Shown: positions 1 through 11,709, numbered from the stretch's first letter. The stretch: DNA of 64,000 nucleotides from Deinococcus aquatilis DSM 23025 (GCF_000378445.1 NZ_KB899711.1:1-64000); one strand, 5' to 3'. Translations and numbers: made by a program. The notes: generated by a model from the letters alone, not told the origin.

Positions 1-239
1 TAGGTCTTGAAATCGTCGCCCAGCAGTCCGGTGTCGGTGCTGCTCAGCACGGGGTTGCCGCGCCTCAGGGCTTCCAGGTCTTCCACGGTCACGGTCTCGC
101 CGTTGACCTTCAGGGCAGGCGTTCCGGTCTGGCGGTTAAACAGGCTGCCGAGGTTCGGCGTGAACTGGTAGGCCATGCCCACCACCAACATCAATGCCAG
201 AACGCCCAGCAGGACGTTCACGAACTTCTTGTTCTTCAC
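1..239 (-). CDS. SurA/PpiD-like peptidyl-prolyl isomerase, N-terminal part (cut by window start)
   Basis: Only the first 79 or so codons are visible; the gene runs off the left edge. The GTG start at 239 follows a GGAG Shine-Dalgarno six bases upstream. The protein begins with a short basic stretch (KNKK), then one membrane segment of about 20 residues (VLLGVLALMLVVG). A small module follows that reads as a substrate-entry strand (ALKVNGETVTVEDLEALR). That layout, an N-terminal anchor then a 'VNGE.V...dl' strand, is usual for exported SurA/PpiD folding factors. The catalytic rotamase domain is not in the window, so the assignment rests on the N-terminus alone. Confidence 0.55.
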   Translation of the reverse strand, partial: MKNKKFVNVLLGVLALMLVVGMAYQFTPNLGSLFNRQTGTPALKVNGETVTVEDLEALRRGNPVLSSTDTGLLGDDFKT

Positions 240-306
240 TTGATCTCCTTCATGCAAAGTGCTACTTTACCTGAGCTTTGTGGGTTCCGGTTCGGAATCC
301 GTCTAG

Positions 307-383
<77 letters not shown>

Positions 384-402
384 TCTATCAGTAAGCCAGC
401 TA

Positions 403-429
403 CGTCGCCCCCAGAGGCGGCGTTTCTGT
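403..429 (+). terminator. Putative intrinsic terminator after tRNA-Arg
   Basis: CGTCGCC (403-409) and GGCGGCG (416-422) pair over 7 bp with one G-U, closing a 6-nt loop. The tract TTTCTGTTT follows at once. It lies 20 nt after the tRNA 3' end. Confidence 0.55.
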
Positions 430-641
430 TTGGGCGGTTTCCACGGAAGCGCTGTCCACTGGAATAGAGACGAGACCAAAAGTACACGGGCAGAATTCTA
501 GCACGCGAGGTTAAAGGGGCGTGAAGGCCTGAAACCCGTTCTGAACGGTGTTTTTGGTTGCCTTTGCCCTGCCGGGATTCCGGTCGCGCCCGCTCTGCGG
601 TCCTCTTGCCCTCCTGCCCCGGCTTCTTCCCGAGTTGGCTG

Positions 642-647
642 TACCCT
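642..647 (+). promoter_or_regulatory. -10 box of a probable leaderless transcript
   Basis: TACCCT ends 7 nt before the ATG at 655 and there is no Shine-Dalgarno. This spacing puts transcription initiation at or next to the start codon. Confidence 0.5.
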
Positions 648-654
648 AGTCGGT

Positions 655-1704
655 ATGACCATCCCTCCTGCCCCTGCCCCTAACAACGATCTGTTTGCGC
701 TGCTGGCCCGTCTGCCGGGCAGTTACGCTGGCCCGACCCGCGCCGAGGAAGCCCCGTACGCCATCGTCGGGGTGGGCGAGGCCACGCTGGCCGTACAGTT
801 GGCCGAAACGTTGGTGGCCGTGAACTTTACCCGGACTGGCACGCAGCTTGTGCTGGACAGTGCCGATGCTGGAGACGCCGCCCGCACCTTCGCGGAGTTG
901 GCTGAGGTCGCGGGCGCGAAGGTGCGCCGCATCAGCACCGGCGGCAGCGCCAGCGAAATAGATGTGCTGGTGCCGGGCGGCCCACTGGCGACCTACCATT
1001 TTGCGCAATTCTTGGCCCACGCCACCGGGCACGGCGATCAGGCGCAGGCTGCCGACGCTCTGCTGACCGATCTGGCCTACCGGTGCGCCCCCAGCGTGGA
1101 GCACGACAACCCCGCCCGCGACCTCGCCTGGAGCCTGTGGGGCCGCACGCCGCTGCTGCTGGCTGCTCCAGATGCCGAGGCATTGCCGCAGGCGTGGCAG
1201 ACCCTCCTGGCCCGCATCGGCAAGACGCTGAGCATCCCGGTCATGGGCGATCCGCTCCCCTTTGTGACGGGCGCGTTCGAGGCCCAGCACGAAAAAGGAG
1301 ACGGCAAAATTGCCCTGATTCTGGGCGATGCCGACCCCGCGCTGCTGGTGGCCCGTGAAATTCTGGACTCGCGTATTGATGAAGTCGTGCATGTGCCGTA
1401 CTTTCAGGGCGTCGAGGGCGGGTACGCAGCTCAACTGGGCCTGTGGTATTTCGGCGCGTGGGTAGCTGCCTACCTTGCCGAACGCTATGAGCAGTCGCCG
1501 GGCGACCTGGCGATCTTGCGCCGCGCTCAGGCCGTCCTGAGTGGAGAGGCCGCCGAGGACACCCTCAACGCCCCCCGCGAGGATGTGCGCCGCACCCCCA
1601 TTGTCAAGGACTGGCGTGACGACGGCGACTCCGATTCGGACGATCTGGACGACGGCGAGGATTTTGACGTGGAAGATTTTGATGAGGATGAAGACGAGGA
1701 CTGA
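655..1704 (+). CDS. SIS-domain sugar-phosphate isomerase-like protein with acidic tail
   Basis: A 349-aa protein. The middle and C-terminal parts resemble the SIS fold of bifunctional phosphoglucose/phosphomannose isomerases: a glycine-rich strand region near residues 37-45, repeated alpha/beta units, and a late segment (DSRIDEVVHVPYFQGVEGG) of the kind that ends such domains. The last 35 residues are almost entirely Asp and Glu (about 317-349), an appendage not expected of the enzyme fold. The start is fixed by the leaderless -10 box 7 nt upstream. The gene stands alone between tRNA-Arg and arsR. Catalysis is not demonstrable from sequence, and it could be a ligand-binding SIS protein. Confidence 0.55.
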   Translation: MTIPPAPAPNNDLFALLARLPGSYAGPTRAEEAPYAIVGVGEATLAVQLAETLVAVNFTRTGTQLVLDSADAGDAARTFAELAEVAGAKVRRISTGGSASEIDVLVPGGPLATYHFAQFLAHATGHGDQAQAADALLTDLAYRCAPSVEHDNPARDLAWSLWGRTPLLLAAPDAEALPQAWQTLLARIGKTLSIPVMGDPLPFVTGAFEAQHEKGDGKIALILGDADPALLVAREILDSRIDEVVHVPYFQGVEGGYAAQLGLWYFGAWVAAYLAERYEQSPGDLAILRRAQAVLSGEAAEDTLNAPREDVRRTPIVKDWRDDGDSDSDDLDDGEDFDVEDFDEDEDED

Positions 1705-1961
1705 GATGGATTCCAGCTCCTGACCGCAGCTCACAGAGGATGCCTGCCCTCCACCTTGCGAAGCCCGTCTGCAGTTCTGTAAGCCGAATCTGTGAGCTGG
1801 ACTGACTCCCACAGTTTTGGGGTTCAGTCCGGCTTCTTTATCGGACGGGTTGCGTTCAGGGCCGACTTCGATCAATTCCGAAGAGAGCAGAGTTGCATCC
1901 ATCAAAGCAGATCGACTCTACGTGTTCCATCTTCTTAATATCCATCAATTAAACTGCATGG

Positions 1962-2282
1962 ATGACTGCCGTAGTTTTCCCCTCCGTCCTCGATCAACTC
2001 AAAGCTCTCTCCCACGAGATTCGGTTTGATCTGGTGCGGTATCTGGCGGGCGGCGAACGCTGCGTCTGCGATCTGGAAGCCTTGCTGGGCCTGCCGCAGT
2101 CCAAGGTTTCCTACCACCTCGGCATTCTGCGGGATGCTCATCTGGTGCGGGCCGAACAGAGGGGCAAGAACATGTATTACATCCTTCGCCAGGAGCCTCT
2201 GTTCTCTCTGGGCGGCGCTCTGCTGACCGAAATTTTTGCCCAGCCTGCTCACTTGACGCATCAAGATAATTCGATATGCTGA
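1962..2282 (+). CDS. arsR: ArsR-family metalloregulatory repressor
   Basis: A 106-aa winged-helix repressor. The metal-binding motif CVCDLE (Cys34, Cys36) lies in the position used by arsenite-sensing ArsR proteins, where arsenite binding releases the repressor from DNA. The recognition helix is PQSKVSYHLGIL (about 45-56). The gene lies 7 nt upstream of arsC on the same strand, so it most likely autoregulates a two-gene arsenic operon. ATG 1962 has no clear Shine-Dalgarno, and another ATG at 1958 is out of frame. An AT-rich segment before it (TAATAT at 1936-1941) may hold the promoter. No arsenite efflux gene lies next to it in this window. Confidence 0.85.
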   Translation: MTAVVFPSVLDQLKALSHEIRFDLVRYLAGGERCVCDLEALLGLPQSKVSYHLGILRDAHLVRAEQRGKNMYYILRQEPLFSLGGALLTEIFAQPAHLTHQDNSIC

Positions 2283-2289
2283 TAGGGAT

Positions 2290-2751
2290 ATGACCCGTGT
2301 TCTGATCCTGTGTACCCACAATTCGGCCCGCTCGCAGATGGCCGAGGCCCTCACGCGTGATGTGGCGCGGCGGCTAGGCGTTGCCCTGGAGGTGCACTCT
2401 GCCGGAACCGAGGCCACCCGTGTCAAGGATGATGCCAAGACCGTGATGAATGAGGTCGGTCTGAGTCTGGAAGCCCATACCAGCAAAACGCTGTGGGACG
2501 TGCCTGACGCGCAGAACTTCGATTACGTCATCACGGTCTGCGATTCGGCTGCCGAAGCCTGTCCGGTGTATCCCGGCAAAACGAGTCGCCTGCACTATCC
2601 TTTCACCGATCCCAGCGGGGGCAGCCTAGAAAGATGGCGAGCGGTACGCGACCAACTCAAGGTTCAATTTGATGCGTTCGTGGGTGCGTTGGCGTTGGGG
2701 CAGCCCGTGCCAGCAAGCTACGAAGACAGCCCCTCTTTGGTCTCCGTCTGA
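2290..2751 (+). CDS. arsC: Arsenate reductase, thioredoxin-coupled type
   Basis: A 153-aa protein of the low-molecular-weight phosphatase fold that reduces arsenate to arsenite. The P-loop CTHNSARS starts at Cys8. Two more cysteines, Cys84 and Cys91, sit in CDSAAEAC, with the same seven-residue spacing as the redox cascade cysteines of the Bacillus type. The general-acid region FTDPSGG is near residue 106. The cysteine triad indicates electrons from thioredoxin rather than glutaredoxin. It lies 7 nt after arsR, and its stop is 5 nt from the convergent recJ stop with no terminator hairpin visible between them. Confidence 0.9.
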   Translation: MTRVLILCTHNSARSQMAEALTRDVARRLGVALEVHSAGTEATRVKDDAKTVMNEVGLSLEAHTSKTLWDVPDAQNFDYVITVCDSAAEACPVYPGKTSRLHYPFTDPSGGSLERWRAVRDQLKVQFDAFVGALALGQPVPASYEDSPSLVSV

Positions 2752-2756
2752 TCAGT

Positions 2757-4906
<2,150 letters not shown>

Positions 4907-4910
<4 letters not shown>

Positions 4911-5326
4911 GGTTGCGTCCCTGGCTGGATTCCCGCCTGTGCCTGTTCAGAATCAGCGGGCAAGATAGAGGTGACTGCGGCAGAGGTGACCGGAGCCAGA
5001 TTGGTTGGAGTCAGGTTGGCCGGGGTCATGGCTCCCAGGCGGGCCTGCAAGGTGGCGGCCAGGCGGTTTTCCAGCGCCGAGCGTTCGCGGATATCTCGCC
5101 TGCGCTTGACCCGTACATTCCAGAGGGGCGGCACGAACAGCAGTGCTGCGTACACGGCCCCGGTGATCAGAAACAGGGCCACGGCTGCCCCCACCGGCAG
5201 GTTCAGCTCTCCGCGTCCAAAAGGCAGGGGCAGCCGCACCACCTGCGGGTTTTCCAGCGCCACCAGCAGGAGGTAGGCCGCCAGCGCCAGCAGCAGCAAT
5301 ACCTGGACAAACGAAACGAGCCGCAT
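4907..5326 (-). CDS. LapA-domain (DUF1049-like) membrane protein
   Basis: A 139-aa protein with two N-terminal membrane segments: VQVLLLLALAAYLLLVAL (about 6-23) and AAVALFLITGAVYAALLF (about 43-60). A cytosolic tail of basic residues (RVKRRRDIRER) and a short coiled stretch follow, then a Thr/Ala/Pro-rich end. This is the layout of LapA-like proteins, which in other bacteria help with envelope assembly. The start MRLVSF is preferred over an upstream extension to 5503 because the extension is low-complexity and would cross the divergent ubiA promoter. TAAACT lies 8 nt before the ATG. The stop overlaps recJ by ATGA. Confidence 0.7.
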
Positions 5327-5424
5327 CGCCCTACAGTTTAGCGCCTGTAAAGGATTCGAAAGGCGATACAGGCCAGGTGTTGCGGGACGGCTGGCCCACG
5401 CCGCGCCGCTAGAATGGGCCTGAT

Positions 5425-6309
5425 ATGGTGCCCCGCCTGCGTTCTGTGCCCCGCCCCGCCCTCCTGCCGCTGACCCGGCTGTTGGCGGTGTCGCGTCCGG
5501 CATTGTGGGTCAATACCGTGGGCACGCTGGTTACAGGACTGTGGCTCAGCGGCCATCTGTACAGTGCCAATCTGGGCCTGTGGGCGCTGCTGCTGTATTT
5601 CACCCTGCCCTTTAACCTGCTGATCTACGGCCTCAACGACCTGTCTGACCGGGCCGAAGATGCCCGCAGTGGGCGCAAGGGCGGCTGGCAGGGCGCAAGG
5701 TTGCTGCCCGCAGAAGGGGGGCCGCTGCTGACGGCCATTCTGGCGGTGAATCTGCCTTTTTTGCTGGTGCTGGCGTGGCTGTTGCCGCCTGCCGCATCGT
5801 TGGTCCTGGCGCTGTCGGCGGGTTTGTTTGCGGCCTACTCGGTGCCGCCGCTGCGCTTCAAGGGCCGCCCCGTGCTCGACGGCCTGAGCAACGTGGCCTA
5901 CGCCCTCCCACTGATCTTGCCTGCGCTGGTGCTGGGCGTGCCTGTACCGCTGCTACCGCTGCTGGCCCTGATGGCCTATTCGGTGGGCAAGCACGCCTTC
6001 GACGCTGCCCAGGACATTCCTGCTGACCGGGAAGGCGGCACGCGCACCGTAGCGACCACGCTGGGCGCGGCAGGCACAGCCCGCTACGCTCTGGCCTGGT
6101 TCGCGCTGGCTGGGGCGCTGCTGTGGGATGAAAGCCGTCTGGTGGCCCTGACCCTCTGGGCGGTGTGCGGCGGCATGGCTCTGGCGCTGGCCCGCACGCC
6201 CACGCCAGAGCAGGCCGCCCGCCTTTACCCGCTCAGCATCGTGTCGCCCTGGGTGGTAGGTACGGTGGCGGGCGTGCAGTTGGTGTACCTGCTGGCGCGT
6301 CAGGGGTGA
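5425..6309 (+). CDS. UbiA-family prenyltransferase, probably of carotenoid or isoprenoid metabolism
   Basis: A 294-aa polytopic membrane enzyme with about eight hydrophobic segments. The first Asp-rich motif is NDLSDRAED (about 72-80) and the second is [13 protein letters not shown] (about 193-205). Both bind the Mg-diphosphate of the prenyl donor. The loop [16 protein letters not shown] is typical of the subgroup that includes lycopene elongases and other non-ubiquinone members. The next gene downstream is a CrtI/CrtD-type desaturase on the same strand, so a role in carotenoid or a related lipid is likely; the true acceptor is not known. TAGAAT lies 9 nt before the ATG, close to the leaderless spacing. 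It is divergent from the LapA-recJ pair. Confidence 0.75.
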   Translation: MVPRLRSVPRPALLPLTRLLAVSRPALWVNTVGTLVTGLWLSGHLYSANLGLWALLLYFTLPFNLLIYGLNDLSDRAEDARSGRKGGWQGARLLPAEGGPLLTAILAVNLPFLLVLAWLLPPAASLVLALSAGLFAAYSVPPLRFKGRPVLDGLSNVAYALPLILPALVLGVPVPLLPLLALMAYSVGKHAFDAAQDIPADREGGTRTVATTLGAAGTARYALAWFALAGALLWDESRLVALTLWAVCGGMALALARTPTPEQAARLYPLSIVSPWVVGTVAGVQLVYLLARQG

Positions 6310-6337
6310 GGGGAAAAGCGGCCCTGAGCTGTGTGCC

Positions 6338-7873
6338 ATGAGCCATAGAACCCGGAACGACAGCAATTCAAAAGTTCATCTATTCGGAAAGTCCGTACAT
6401 TCTCTGGCCCCCACGTCTTTTCCACTGACCACTGACCACTCACCACTTCCCGGATGCACTGATCCTACTCCTGACCAACGCTTTACTTCTGGCACAGGCA
6501 CCTCTGACACAGGCATCATCGGCGGCGGCTTGGCGGGATTGGTGCTGGCGGCGTTGCTGGCTCAGCGGGGGCACAGCGTCACTGTGTACGAATCAGACCG
6601 CTTGGGCGGAAAGCTGCGGCGCAAAGAGGTCGGCGGTCTGAGTTTTGATACCGGCCCCAGCCTGTTTACTTTCCCCAGCGTATGGCGCAGCTTTCTGGCC
6701 CGCCTCGGTGAAGCTTCAGACCCGCTGGATTTGCGCCCGCTGCCGGGTGGGTTGGGTCTTCATCACACGCCGTTTGGCCCAGTGCCCCTGCCAGTGCCGC
6801 CCGGTCATCCTCTGCACGCTGACTGGCTGCGGGTGTGCGCGGCGGCGGCTCCGGTTGCGCCGCATCTGGAAACCCTGCTGACCACGCCGCCCCGCCTGAC
6901 CTCTGCGGCCTTTCTGCGGGCCAGTGCAGCCCTGGCCCAGGCCACCGGGCCGCACCTCACGGCAGAGGGCTGGATTCGGGCGCGGCGGGTGCATCCGGCT
7001 TTGGCCCACGCCCTGCGAACCCACGCCCTGAATGCGGGCCTGTCGCCTGCTGACGCGCCTGCTCTGTATGCCCTGCTTCCAGCCCTGATCGCGGGCCATG
7101 TCTGCCGTCCGGCGGGTGGCATGGGCGTGCTGCTGGATACGTTGATTCTGCTGTGCAGGGCGCGGGGCGTGCAGTTCTGGGGCACGGAGTCGGGCGGCAC
7201 ACAGTCAAGTGGCACAGTCCGGCGGCTGGATTCGGCCTCGGGAAGCCTGACACTGGACGGGGGAGAGGTCATCCGGCATGATCTGCTGGTCAGCGCCATC
7301 GACCCGGCCCGCCTCGCGGCCTTGCGGGGAGTGCCCGTGCATTCACCCCTGCCCCGGCGCACCGTCAGCGGAGTGGCAATTTACGCCGCTTTTCGGGAGG
7401 CCGTGCCCTTGCCTGCCACCAGCATCTTGCCTCCCACTGACTTTGCAGCTTTCCGCGCCGCCCTGCGTGCCGGGGCCTTGCCGCCCGACACCCTGGCCCT
7501 CGTTCACGCCGATGGCCCGCGCTTGGCGGTGTTGCTGACGGCTCCGGCCACCGCCCGCCCGCTGACGCCGGATCATCCGTGGGTGCGGGCGCAACTGGCA
7601 CGGGTAGAAACGACTTTGAGCGTGCCGGGGCTGCTGGCTTCGGCCTCAGCTGTAGCAGCGTTCGACCCCGCCCACTACGCCGTGGGGGGGCATCCCGGCG
7701 GTGCAATTTACGGGCTGGGCCATCCGGCATGGCGCGGCGGACCGCTGCATCCCCAGCCGTACCGTCTGCATTCCCGGCTGTGGCAGGTGGGCACGGGCGT
7801 GCATCCGGGCGGCGGCATTCCGGCCATTCTGGGCGGAGCATTGATCGTGGATGAGTTGCTGACAAAAACATAA
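6338..7873 (+). CDS. CrtI/CrtD-family carotenoid desaturase (start uncertain)
   Basis: The FAD-binding motif IIGGGLAGL, the [10 protein letters not shown] loop and [11 protein letters not shown] show a CrtI-family carotenoid desaturase or isomerase. The C-terminal FAD signature [12 protein letters not shown] is near residue 490. It may be the C-3',4' desaturase (CrtD) of deinoxanthin synthesis, but that cannot be decided here. In family members the FAD motif starts within about ten residues of the N-terminus. Here it begins at residue 60, and the intervening codons run through a dispersed non-coding repeat (6428-6448) with no in-frame ATG, GTG or TTG after 6338. The coordinates given are the longest frame. 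The native start may use a rare codon or may have been lost to a small indel. Confidence 0.75.
   Translation: MSHRTRNDSNSKVHLFGKSVHSLAPTSFPLTTDHSPLPGCTDPTPDQRFTSGTGTSDTGIIGGGLAGLVLAALLAQRGHSVTVYESDRLGGKLRRKEVGGLSFDTGPSLFTFPSVWRSFLARLGEASDPLDLRPLPGGLGLHHTPFGPVPLPVPPGHPLHADWLRVCAAAAPVAPHLETLLTTPPRLTSAAFLRASAALAQATGPHLTAEGWIRARRVHPALAHALRTHALNAGLSPADAPALYALLPALIAGHVCRPAGGMGVLLDTLILLCRARGVQFWGTESGGTQSSGTVRRLDSASGSLTLDGGEVIRHDLLVSAIDPARLAALRGVPVHSPLPRRTVSGVAIYAAFREAVPLPATSILPPTDFAAFRAALRAGALPPDTLALVHADGPRLAVLLTAPATARPLTPDHPWVRAQLARVETTLSVPGLLASASAVAAFDPAHYAVGGHPGGAIYGLGHPAWRGGPLHPQPYRLHSRLWQVGTGVHPGGGIPAILGGALIVDELLTKT
6428..6448 (+). repeat. Copy of the TGACCACT word repeat
   Basis: These 21 bases are identical to 33367-33387 in the nuoL-nuoM spacer. 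The unit alternates TGACCACT and TCACCACT. It lies inside the doubtful N-terminal extension of the desaturase gene. Confidence 0.7.
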
Positions 7874-7899
7874 AAACCGCCCCCACAAAGGAGGGCGGT
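7869..7899 (-). terminator. Intrinsic terminator of the subtilase gene
   Basis: On the minus strand, ACCGCCC and GGGCGGT (7893-7899 and 7876-7882) form a 7-bp stem with a 10-nt loop, followed directly by five T residues. It lies 36 nt past the protease stop and between the two convergent genes. Confidence 0.8.
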
Positions 7900-7935
7900 C
7901 AAGTTCAGAGGCTGTTCTTTTCTGTGTTGTTCTCT

Positions 7936-9669
7936 TTATTGTCCGGTAATGGCCTTCAGTGGGTTGACCAGTCCGTACCCGAAGTTGTTGTCTTTGCCTG
8001 CCGTGCCCAGATCGGTGGCAGTGGAGGTCAGGAGGTTGAGGAGTGCAGTGTTGGTCAGGGTGGGTTTGGCGGCCCATACCACGGCGGCGGCGGCACTGAC
8101 GTGAGGCGTTGCCATGCTGGTGCCGTCGAAGTAGGCGTAATCCGCGCCTGTTACCGATAGGGCCGCACTGGTGGGGAGGCCAGCCTTGAGGGCCGCGCCA
8201 TCGGCCTGCGTGATGCCCACGACGGGCACGCTGTAGGCATTGGTCAGGCCTATGCCCAGAATGCCTGCCGCGTTGTTGTACACGATGACGCCGGTTGCGC
8301 CGCTCCGCACAGCGTTGGCCGTCTTTTCCTCGAAGGTGCAGGTGCCGCGCTGGATCAGGGCAATTTTGCCGCTGAGGGCTGGATTGCTGGCGGTGGTCCC
8401 GCAGAATTCGTTGTTGGTGCCGCCTGCCAGCACGACTGTCCCCGTCACGGTGCCTTTGCCGCTCAGGTCGGCGCTCGAAACGTCGGTAAAGCTGCGGCCC
8501 AGTGCCGAAACGGTGGCGGCGGTGCCTTTGCCCAACGGAACGCTGCTGAGAACACTGACGCCGGGGCCGACCAGATCGACCTGCGTGCCGAAGTTGCTGA
8601 AGCTGGCCTTGGCCTTGTCGGCGTCGATGGCACCCACGCCCACCACGTTGGTGTAGGCCGCCGGGTAAGACACCGCTGCGCCGTCGTTGCCTGTGGCTGC
8701 CACGATCAACGCGCCCTTGTTGTAGGCGGCAGTGTAGGCCCGCTGCTCGGTCTGGCTGGCGCGGCCCCCACCCAGAGAGAGGCTGATAATGACCTTGCTC
8801 TCGGTGCCGCCCTGCGAGGTCAGCTTGGAAGCGCACCAGTTCACGCCGTTGATGATGCCAGCATTGCCGCCCGTTCCATCGTTGCCCAGCACGCGGGCCA
8901 TGTACAGATTGACTCCGGTGGCAACGCCTACCACGCCGTTCGCGTCCATACCGGGCTGCTTGGCCCCCGCGCCCGTGCCCGCGCCGTACTGGGCAAAAAT
9001 CGTACCCGAAACGTGTGTACCGTGTCCCTCCACATCATTGAGTTTGTAGGGGTCTTCGCGGTTGGCCTCGGTGGTCACAAAGTTCTTGTAGCCCTTCAGC
9101 TTGCCTGCAAATTCGGGGTGGGTGGCGTCGATGCCTGTATCGCCCACGCACACGGCCACGCCTGCGCCCGTGTAGTTGGATGTTCGCAACTGCGGCACTC
9201 TGAGGGCGTTGTCGCCCCACGTGTATTCACCGCTGGGATTGAAAACGGCCTGTGCCCTGAGAGACTGAGCAGACAGACCTGTACTGCCCTCGCGTGTCAG
9301 GCTGCCACTTGGCCCGCCCAGTGCATGATGCACAGCTTCCAGCTCCACGTATTCCACGCTCGGATTGGCCTTGAGTGCCGCCAGAGCTGAGGGCGACAAC
9401 CGCACAGCGGCGGCGCTGATGTCGGCCCACTGCTGCTCCAAAGTGCCCCCAGCGGCCTGAATCGCCTGAGCCTGGAGCGTGGCCTGAGCCTGCAACGCCT
9501 GCGCGTCCAGCCTCTGAGCGCTCAGGGGATTTTCCTTGAAGCCCACCAGATAGTTTCCGGTGGTGGCGAGGTCGGGTGTGCTGGCTTCTGGTGTCACGGC
9601 AGTCTGCTGAGAGCAGGCGGCCAGAGACAGAGCGAGGGTGGCAGCAAGCAGGGCGCGGTTCAGTGACAT
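7936..9669 (-). CDS. Secreted subtilisin-like serine protease (S8) with PA domain, lipoprotein
   Basis: A 577-aa exported protease. The signal peptide ends in a lipobox (SLAAC, Cys19), predicting a lipid anchor. Residues about 35-115 look like an inhibitor-type propeptide. The catalytic triad is Asp177 in VGDTGID, His216 in GHGTHVSG, and Ser518 in GTSMATPH, with the oxyanion Asn in ATGND. A protease-associated (PA) domain is inserted between His and Ser (about 385-500), with two cysteines in FCGTT and GTCTF. It probably digests peptides outside the cell, which fits the proteolytic habit of Deinococcus. The start MSLNR follows AAGGAG at good spacing; an upstream in-frame ATG at 9732 was rejected. 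Confidence 0.92.
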   Translation of the reverse strand: MSLNRALLAATLALSLAACSQQTAVTPEASTPDLATTGNYLVGFKENPLSAQRLDAQALQAQATLQAQAIQAAGGTLEQQWADISAAAVRLSPSALAALKANPSVEYVELEAVHHALGGPSGSLTREGSTGLSAQSLRAQAVFNPSGEYTWGDNALRVPQLRTSNYTGAGVAVCVGDTGIDATHPEFAGKLKGYKNFVTTEANREDPYKLNDVEGHGTHVSGTIFAQYGAGTGAGAKQPGMDANGVVGVATGVNLYMARVLGNDGTGGNAGIINGVNWCASKLTSQGGTESKVIISLSLGGGRASQTEQRAYTAAYNKGALIVAATGNDGAAVSYPAAYTNVVGVGAIDADKAKASFSNFGTQVDLVGPGVSVLSSVPLGKGTAATVSALGRSFTDVSSADLSGKGTVTGTVVLAGGTNNEFCGTTASNPALSGKIALIQRGTCTFEEKTANAVRSGATGVIVYNNAAGILGIGLTNAYSVPVVGITQADGAALKAGLPTSAALSVTGADYAYFDGTSMATPHVSAAAAVVWAAKPTLTNTALLNLLTSTATDLGTAGKDNNFGYGLVNPLKAITGQ

Positions 9670-9995
9670 CAGACTTCTCCTTGTGCGGGGCACGGGAAAA
9701 AAGAAAAAGCCCAGACAAACGCCCGGTAACACCGGAAGCGTAAGTGAGGGAACCAGAAATTCTGTAGAACTTGGGCCGGATGCTATGCCGCAGGTCAGTA
9801 GGACAGCCAGATTTGTCTAGACAGAATTGAACTCAGTTTATAAAAACTTACAGGTGCGCTCCATCAGGTTGATTTTTGTCACAGAGGAGCGCGGAAGAGG
9901 GGGGAGTTCAAAGTCGGTTCAAGGCCAGCGCCCCGGCTCTTGCCTGTTGATACAGGTCAAAGCCGGGGCGCAAGGCTATGAGGGTTAGAGCAGCC
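9670..9995. other. Intergenic stretch: subtilase upstream region and a stem-loop
   Basis: No gene is seen in these 326 bases. They hold the subtilase Shine-Dalgarno (AAGGAG on the minus strand), a perfect 10-bp palindrome TGTCTAGACA at 9814-9823 that could be an operator, an AT-rich tract (9830-9850), and a long two-part stem-loop at 9928-9971. Confidence 0.5.
9928..9971 (-). terminator. Two-part stem-loop downstream of the P5C dehydrogenase gene
   Basis: GCGCCCCGGCT (9928-9938) pairs perfectly with AGCCGGGGCGC (9961-9971). Inside it CCTGT and ACAGG form a second stem with a 4-nt loop. It lies 24 nt after the put operon's last stop. No T-run follows on either strand, so it may stabilise the mRNA end or act with Rho rather than be an intrinsic terminator. 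Confidence 0.4.
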
Positions 9996-11567
9996 TTACC
10001 AGCGCTCAGTCACCGTTTTGAGCTGCATAAAGTTGGCGAGGTAATCCGGGCCGCCCGCCTTGCTGTCGGTGCCGCTCATGTTATAGCCGCCAAAGGGCTG
10101 CACGCCCACGATGGCCCCCGTAATTTTGCGGTTGAAGTACAGATTTCCGGCCTCGAACTCGTCTCTGGCCTGCTCCAAACGGGCGCGGTCACGGCTGCAC
10201 ACGCCCCCGGTCAGGCCGTATTCGGTGGAATTGGCGATGTCCAGCGCGTCCTGCCAGTCGCGGGCGCGGATGACCGAGATGACTGGCCCGAAGATTTCTT
10301 CCTGCGCGATGCGGGCGTCGGCGGGCACGTCTCCGAAGATGGTGGGCTGCACGTAGTAACCCTGCTTGCCGCCGTATTCGCCGGGAGTTTCGCCGCCCAG
10401 CAACAGCTTTGCCTCGCCCTTGCCGATGCCGATGTATTTGCCGATCTTCTCGAAGGATTCCTCGTTAACCACCGCTGTGACGTTGGCGTTGTCTTCGCCC
10501 GTACCGACCTTCAGTTTGGCGGCGCGTTCTACAAACTGGCCGACCACTTCGTCATACACGCTGTCCACCACGATCAGGCGGCTCATGGCGCTGCACTTCT
10601 GGCCGTTGAAGCCGAACGCGCCCTGCACAGCGGCGGTTACGGCAACTTCGATGTCTGCCGTTTCGTCCACGATCATGCCGTCTTTGCCGCCGAGTTCCAG
10701 AATGACCTTCTTGATCCACTTCTGGCCGGGTTGCACCTTGGCGGCCACCTCATTGATGTGCAGGCCCACGCCGCGCGACCCCGTGAAGGTGATAAAGCGC
10801 GTTTTGGCGTGCGTGGTCAGGTACTCGCCCACTTCCTCGCCCACACCGGGCAGGAATTGCAGCACCCCGGCAGGCAGGCCCGCTTCCAGCATGATGTCGG
10901 TGACGAATCCGGCGATCAGGCCCGAATCTTCGGCGGGTTTGGCGATCACGCAGTTGCCCGCCACGATGGGCGCGGCCAGCATGCCCAGATAGATCGCACA
11001 GGGAAAGTTCCACGGGCTGATGCTGACGCCCACGCCGATGGGCATAAACATCAGCCCGTTTTCCTCGCCTGCATACCAGGTGGTTTCGGCGGCCCCGAAG
11101 CCCGAATATTTCATGGCGCTGCGGGCGTAATATTCCAGGAAATCAATCGCTTCGGCCACTTCCACATCGGCCTCGGCGTAGTTTTTGCCCACTTCGATGC
11201 TCATCAGGGCGCAGGCTTCCAGACGGCGCTGCTTCAACAGGGCGCTGGCCTTCAGCAGAATGCGGGCGCGGGCGTCGGGCGTCCACTTTTTCCACGACTC
11301 GAACGCCTTCCACGCGCCGTCCAGTGCCTTCTGTGCATCGTCAACGGTGGCTTTGGCCGTGCTGCCCACAATCTCGGACGTATCGCAGGGGTTGATGGAT
11401 TCCAGCTTTTCAGCGGTGTCCACGCGCACGCCGTCAATGATCAGCGGGTAGTGCTTGCCCACCAGTTCGGCGCGAACCTTTTCCAGTGCGGCCTGATAGG
11501 CGGCCACATTGTCGGCCTGCGTAAAGTCGATGAAGGATTCGGGGCGGTACTCTTGGATTTTCAGCAT
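9996..11567 (-). CDS. rocA: L-glutamate gamma-semialdehyde (P5C) dehydrogenase
   Basis: A 523-aa aldehyde dehydrogenase that oxidises glutamate semialdehyde to glutamate with NAD+, the second step of proline breakdown. The general base is Glu291 (LELGGKDG) and the nucleophile is Cys325 (FNGQKCSA). The SPWNFP motif near 184-189 and the GSRGVG nucleotide loop near 263-268 are also present. The N-terminal 40 residues match the stand-alone RocA/PruA type rather than the PutA fusion. It follows the proline dehydrogenase gene on the same strand after a repeat-rich 233-nt gap, so it may have its own promoter or a processed junction there. Confidence 0.93.
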   Translation of the reverse strand: MLKIQEYRPESFIDFTQADNVAAYQAALEKVRAELVGKHYPLIIDGVRVDTAEKLESINPCDTSEIVGSTAKATVDDAQKALDGAWKAFESWKKWTPDARARILLKASALLKQRRLEACALMSIEVGKNYAEADVEVAEAIDFLEYYARSAMKYSGFGAAETTWYAGEENGLMFMPIGVGVSISPWNFPCAIYLGMLAAPIVAGNCVIAKPAEDSGLIAGFVTDIMLEAGLPAGVLQFLPGVGEEVGEYLTTHAKTRFITFTGSRGVGLHINEVAAKVQPGQKWIKKVILELGGKDGMIVDETADIEVAVTAAVQGAFGFNGQKCSAMSRLIVVDSVYDEVVGQFVERAAKLKVGTGEDNANVTAVVNEESFEKIGKYIGIGKGEAKLLLGGETPGEYGGKQGYYVQPTIFGDVPADARIAQEEIFGPVISVIRARDWQDALDIANSTEYGLTGGVCSRDRARLEQARDEFEAGNLYFNRKITGAIVGVQPFGGYNMSGTDSKAGGPDYLANFMQLKTVTERW

Positions 11568-11582
11568 GGTGGCTCCTGCGTT

Positions 11583-11709
11583 GGGTCTAAGGGTCTGAGG
11601 GTCAAGGGTCTAAGGTGCTGGGGCGGTCAGGTTCTGGGTGGGTTTGACGACCAAGAAAGTCGGTTGAGATGGCTTGTGGGTGTGTCGAAGGGTCTCAGGG
11701 TCAAGGGTA
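11583..11709. repeat. Low-complexity repeat in the put operon spacer
   Basis: Between proline dehydrogenase and P5C dehydrogenase, near-tandem 8-nt units of the type AGGGTCTA/AGGGTCAA occur four times at 11583-11615 and again near 11688-11709. A complementary word (ACTTGACCCTTGGAC) follows at 11776-11790, so the transcript could fold across the spacer. Confidence 0.5.

Noticed and set aside
646..1905. 419-codon open frame on the minus strand
   Set aside because: It lies opposite the SIS gene, is Gly/Gln/His-rich without a domain, and lacks a ribosome site. It is the GC-rich shadow of the real gene.
7646..8836. 396-codon open frame on the minus strand
   Set aside because: It is out of frame with the subtilase and crosses the terminator hairpin into the desaturase gene.
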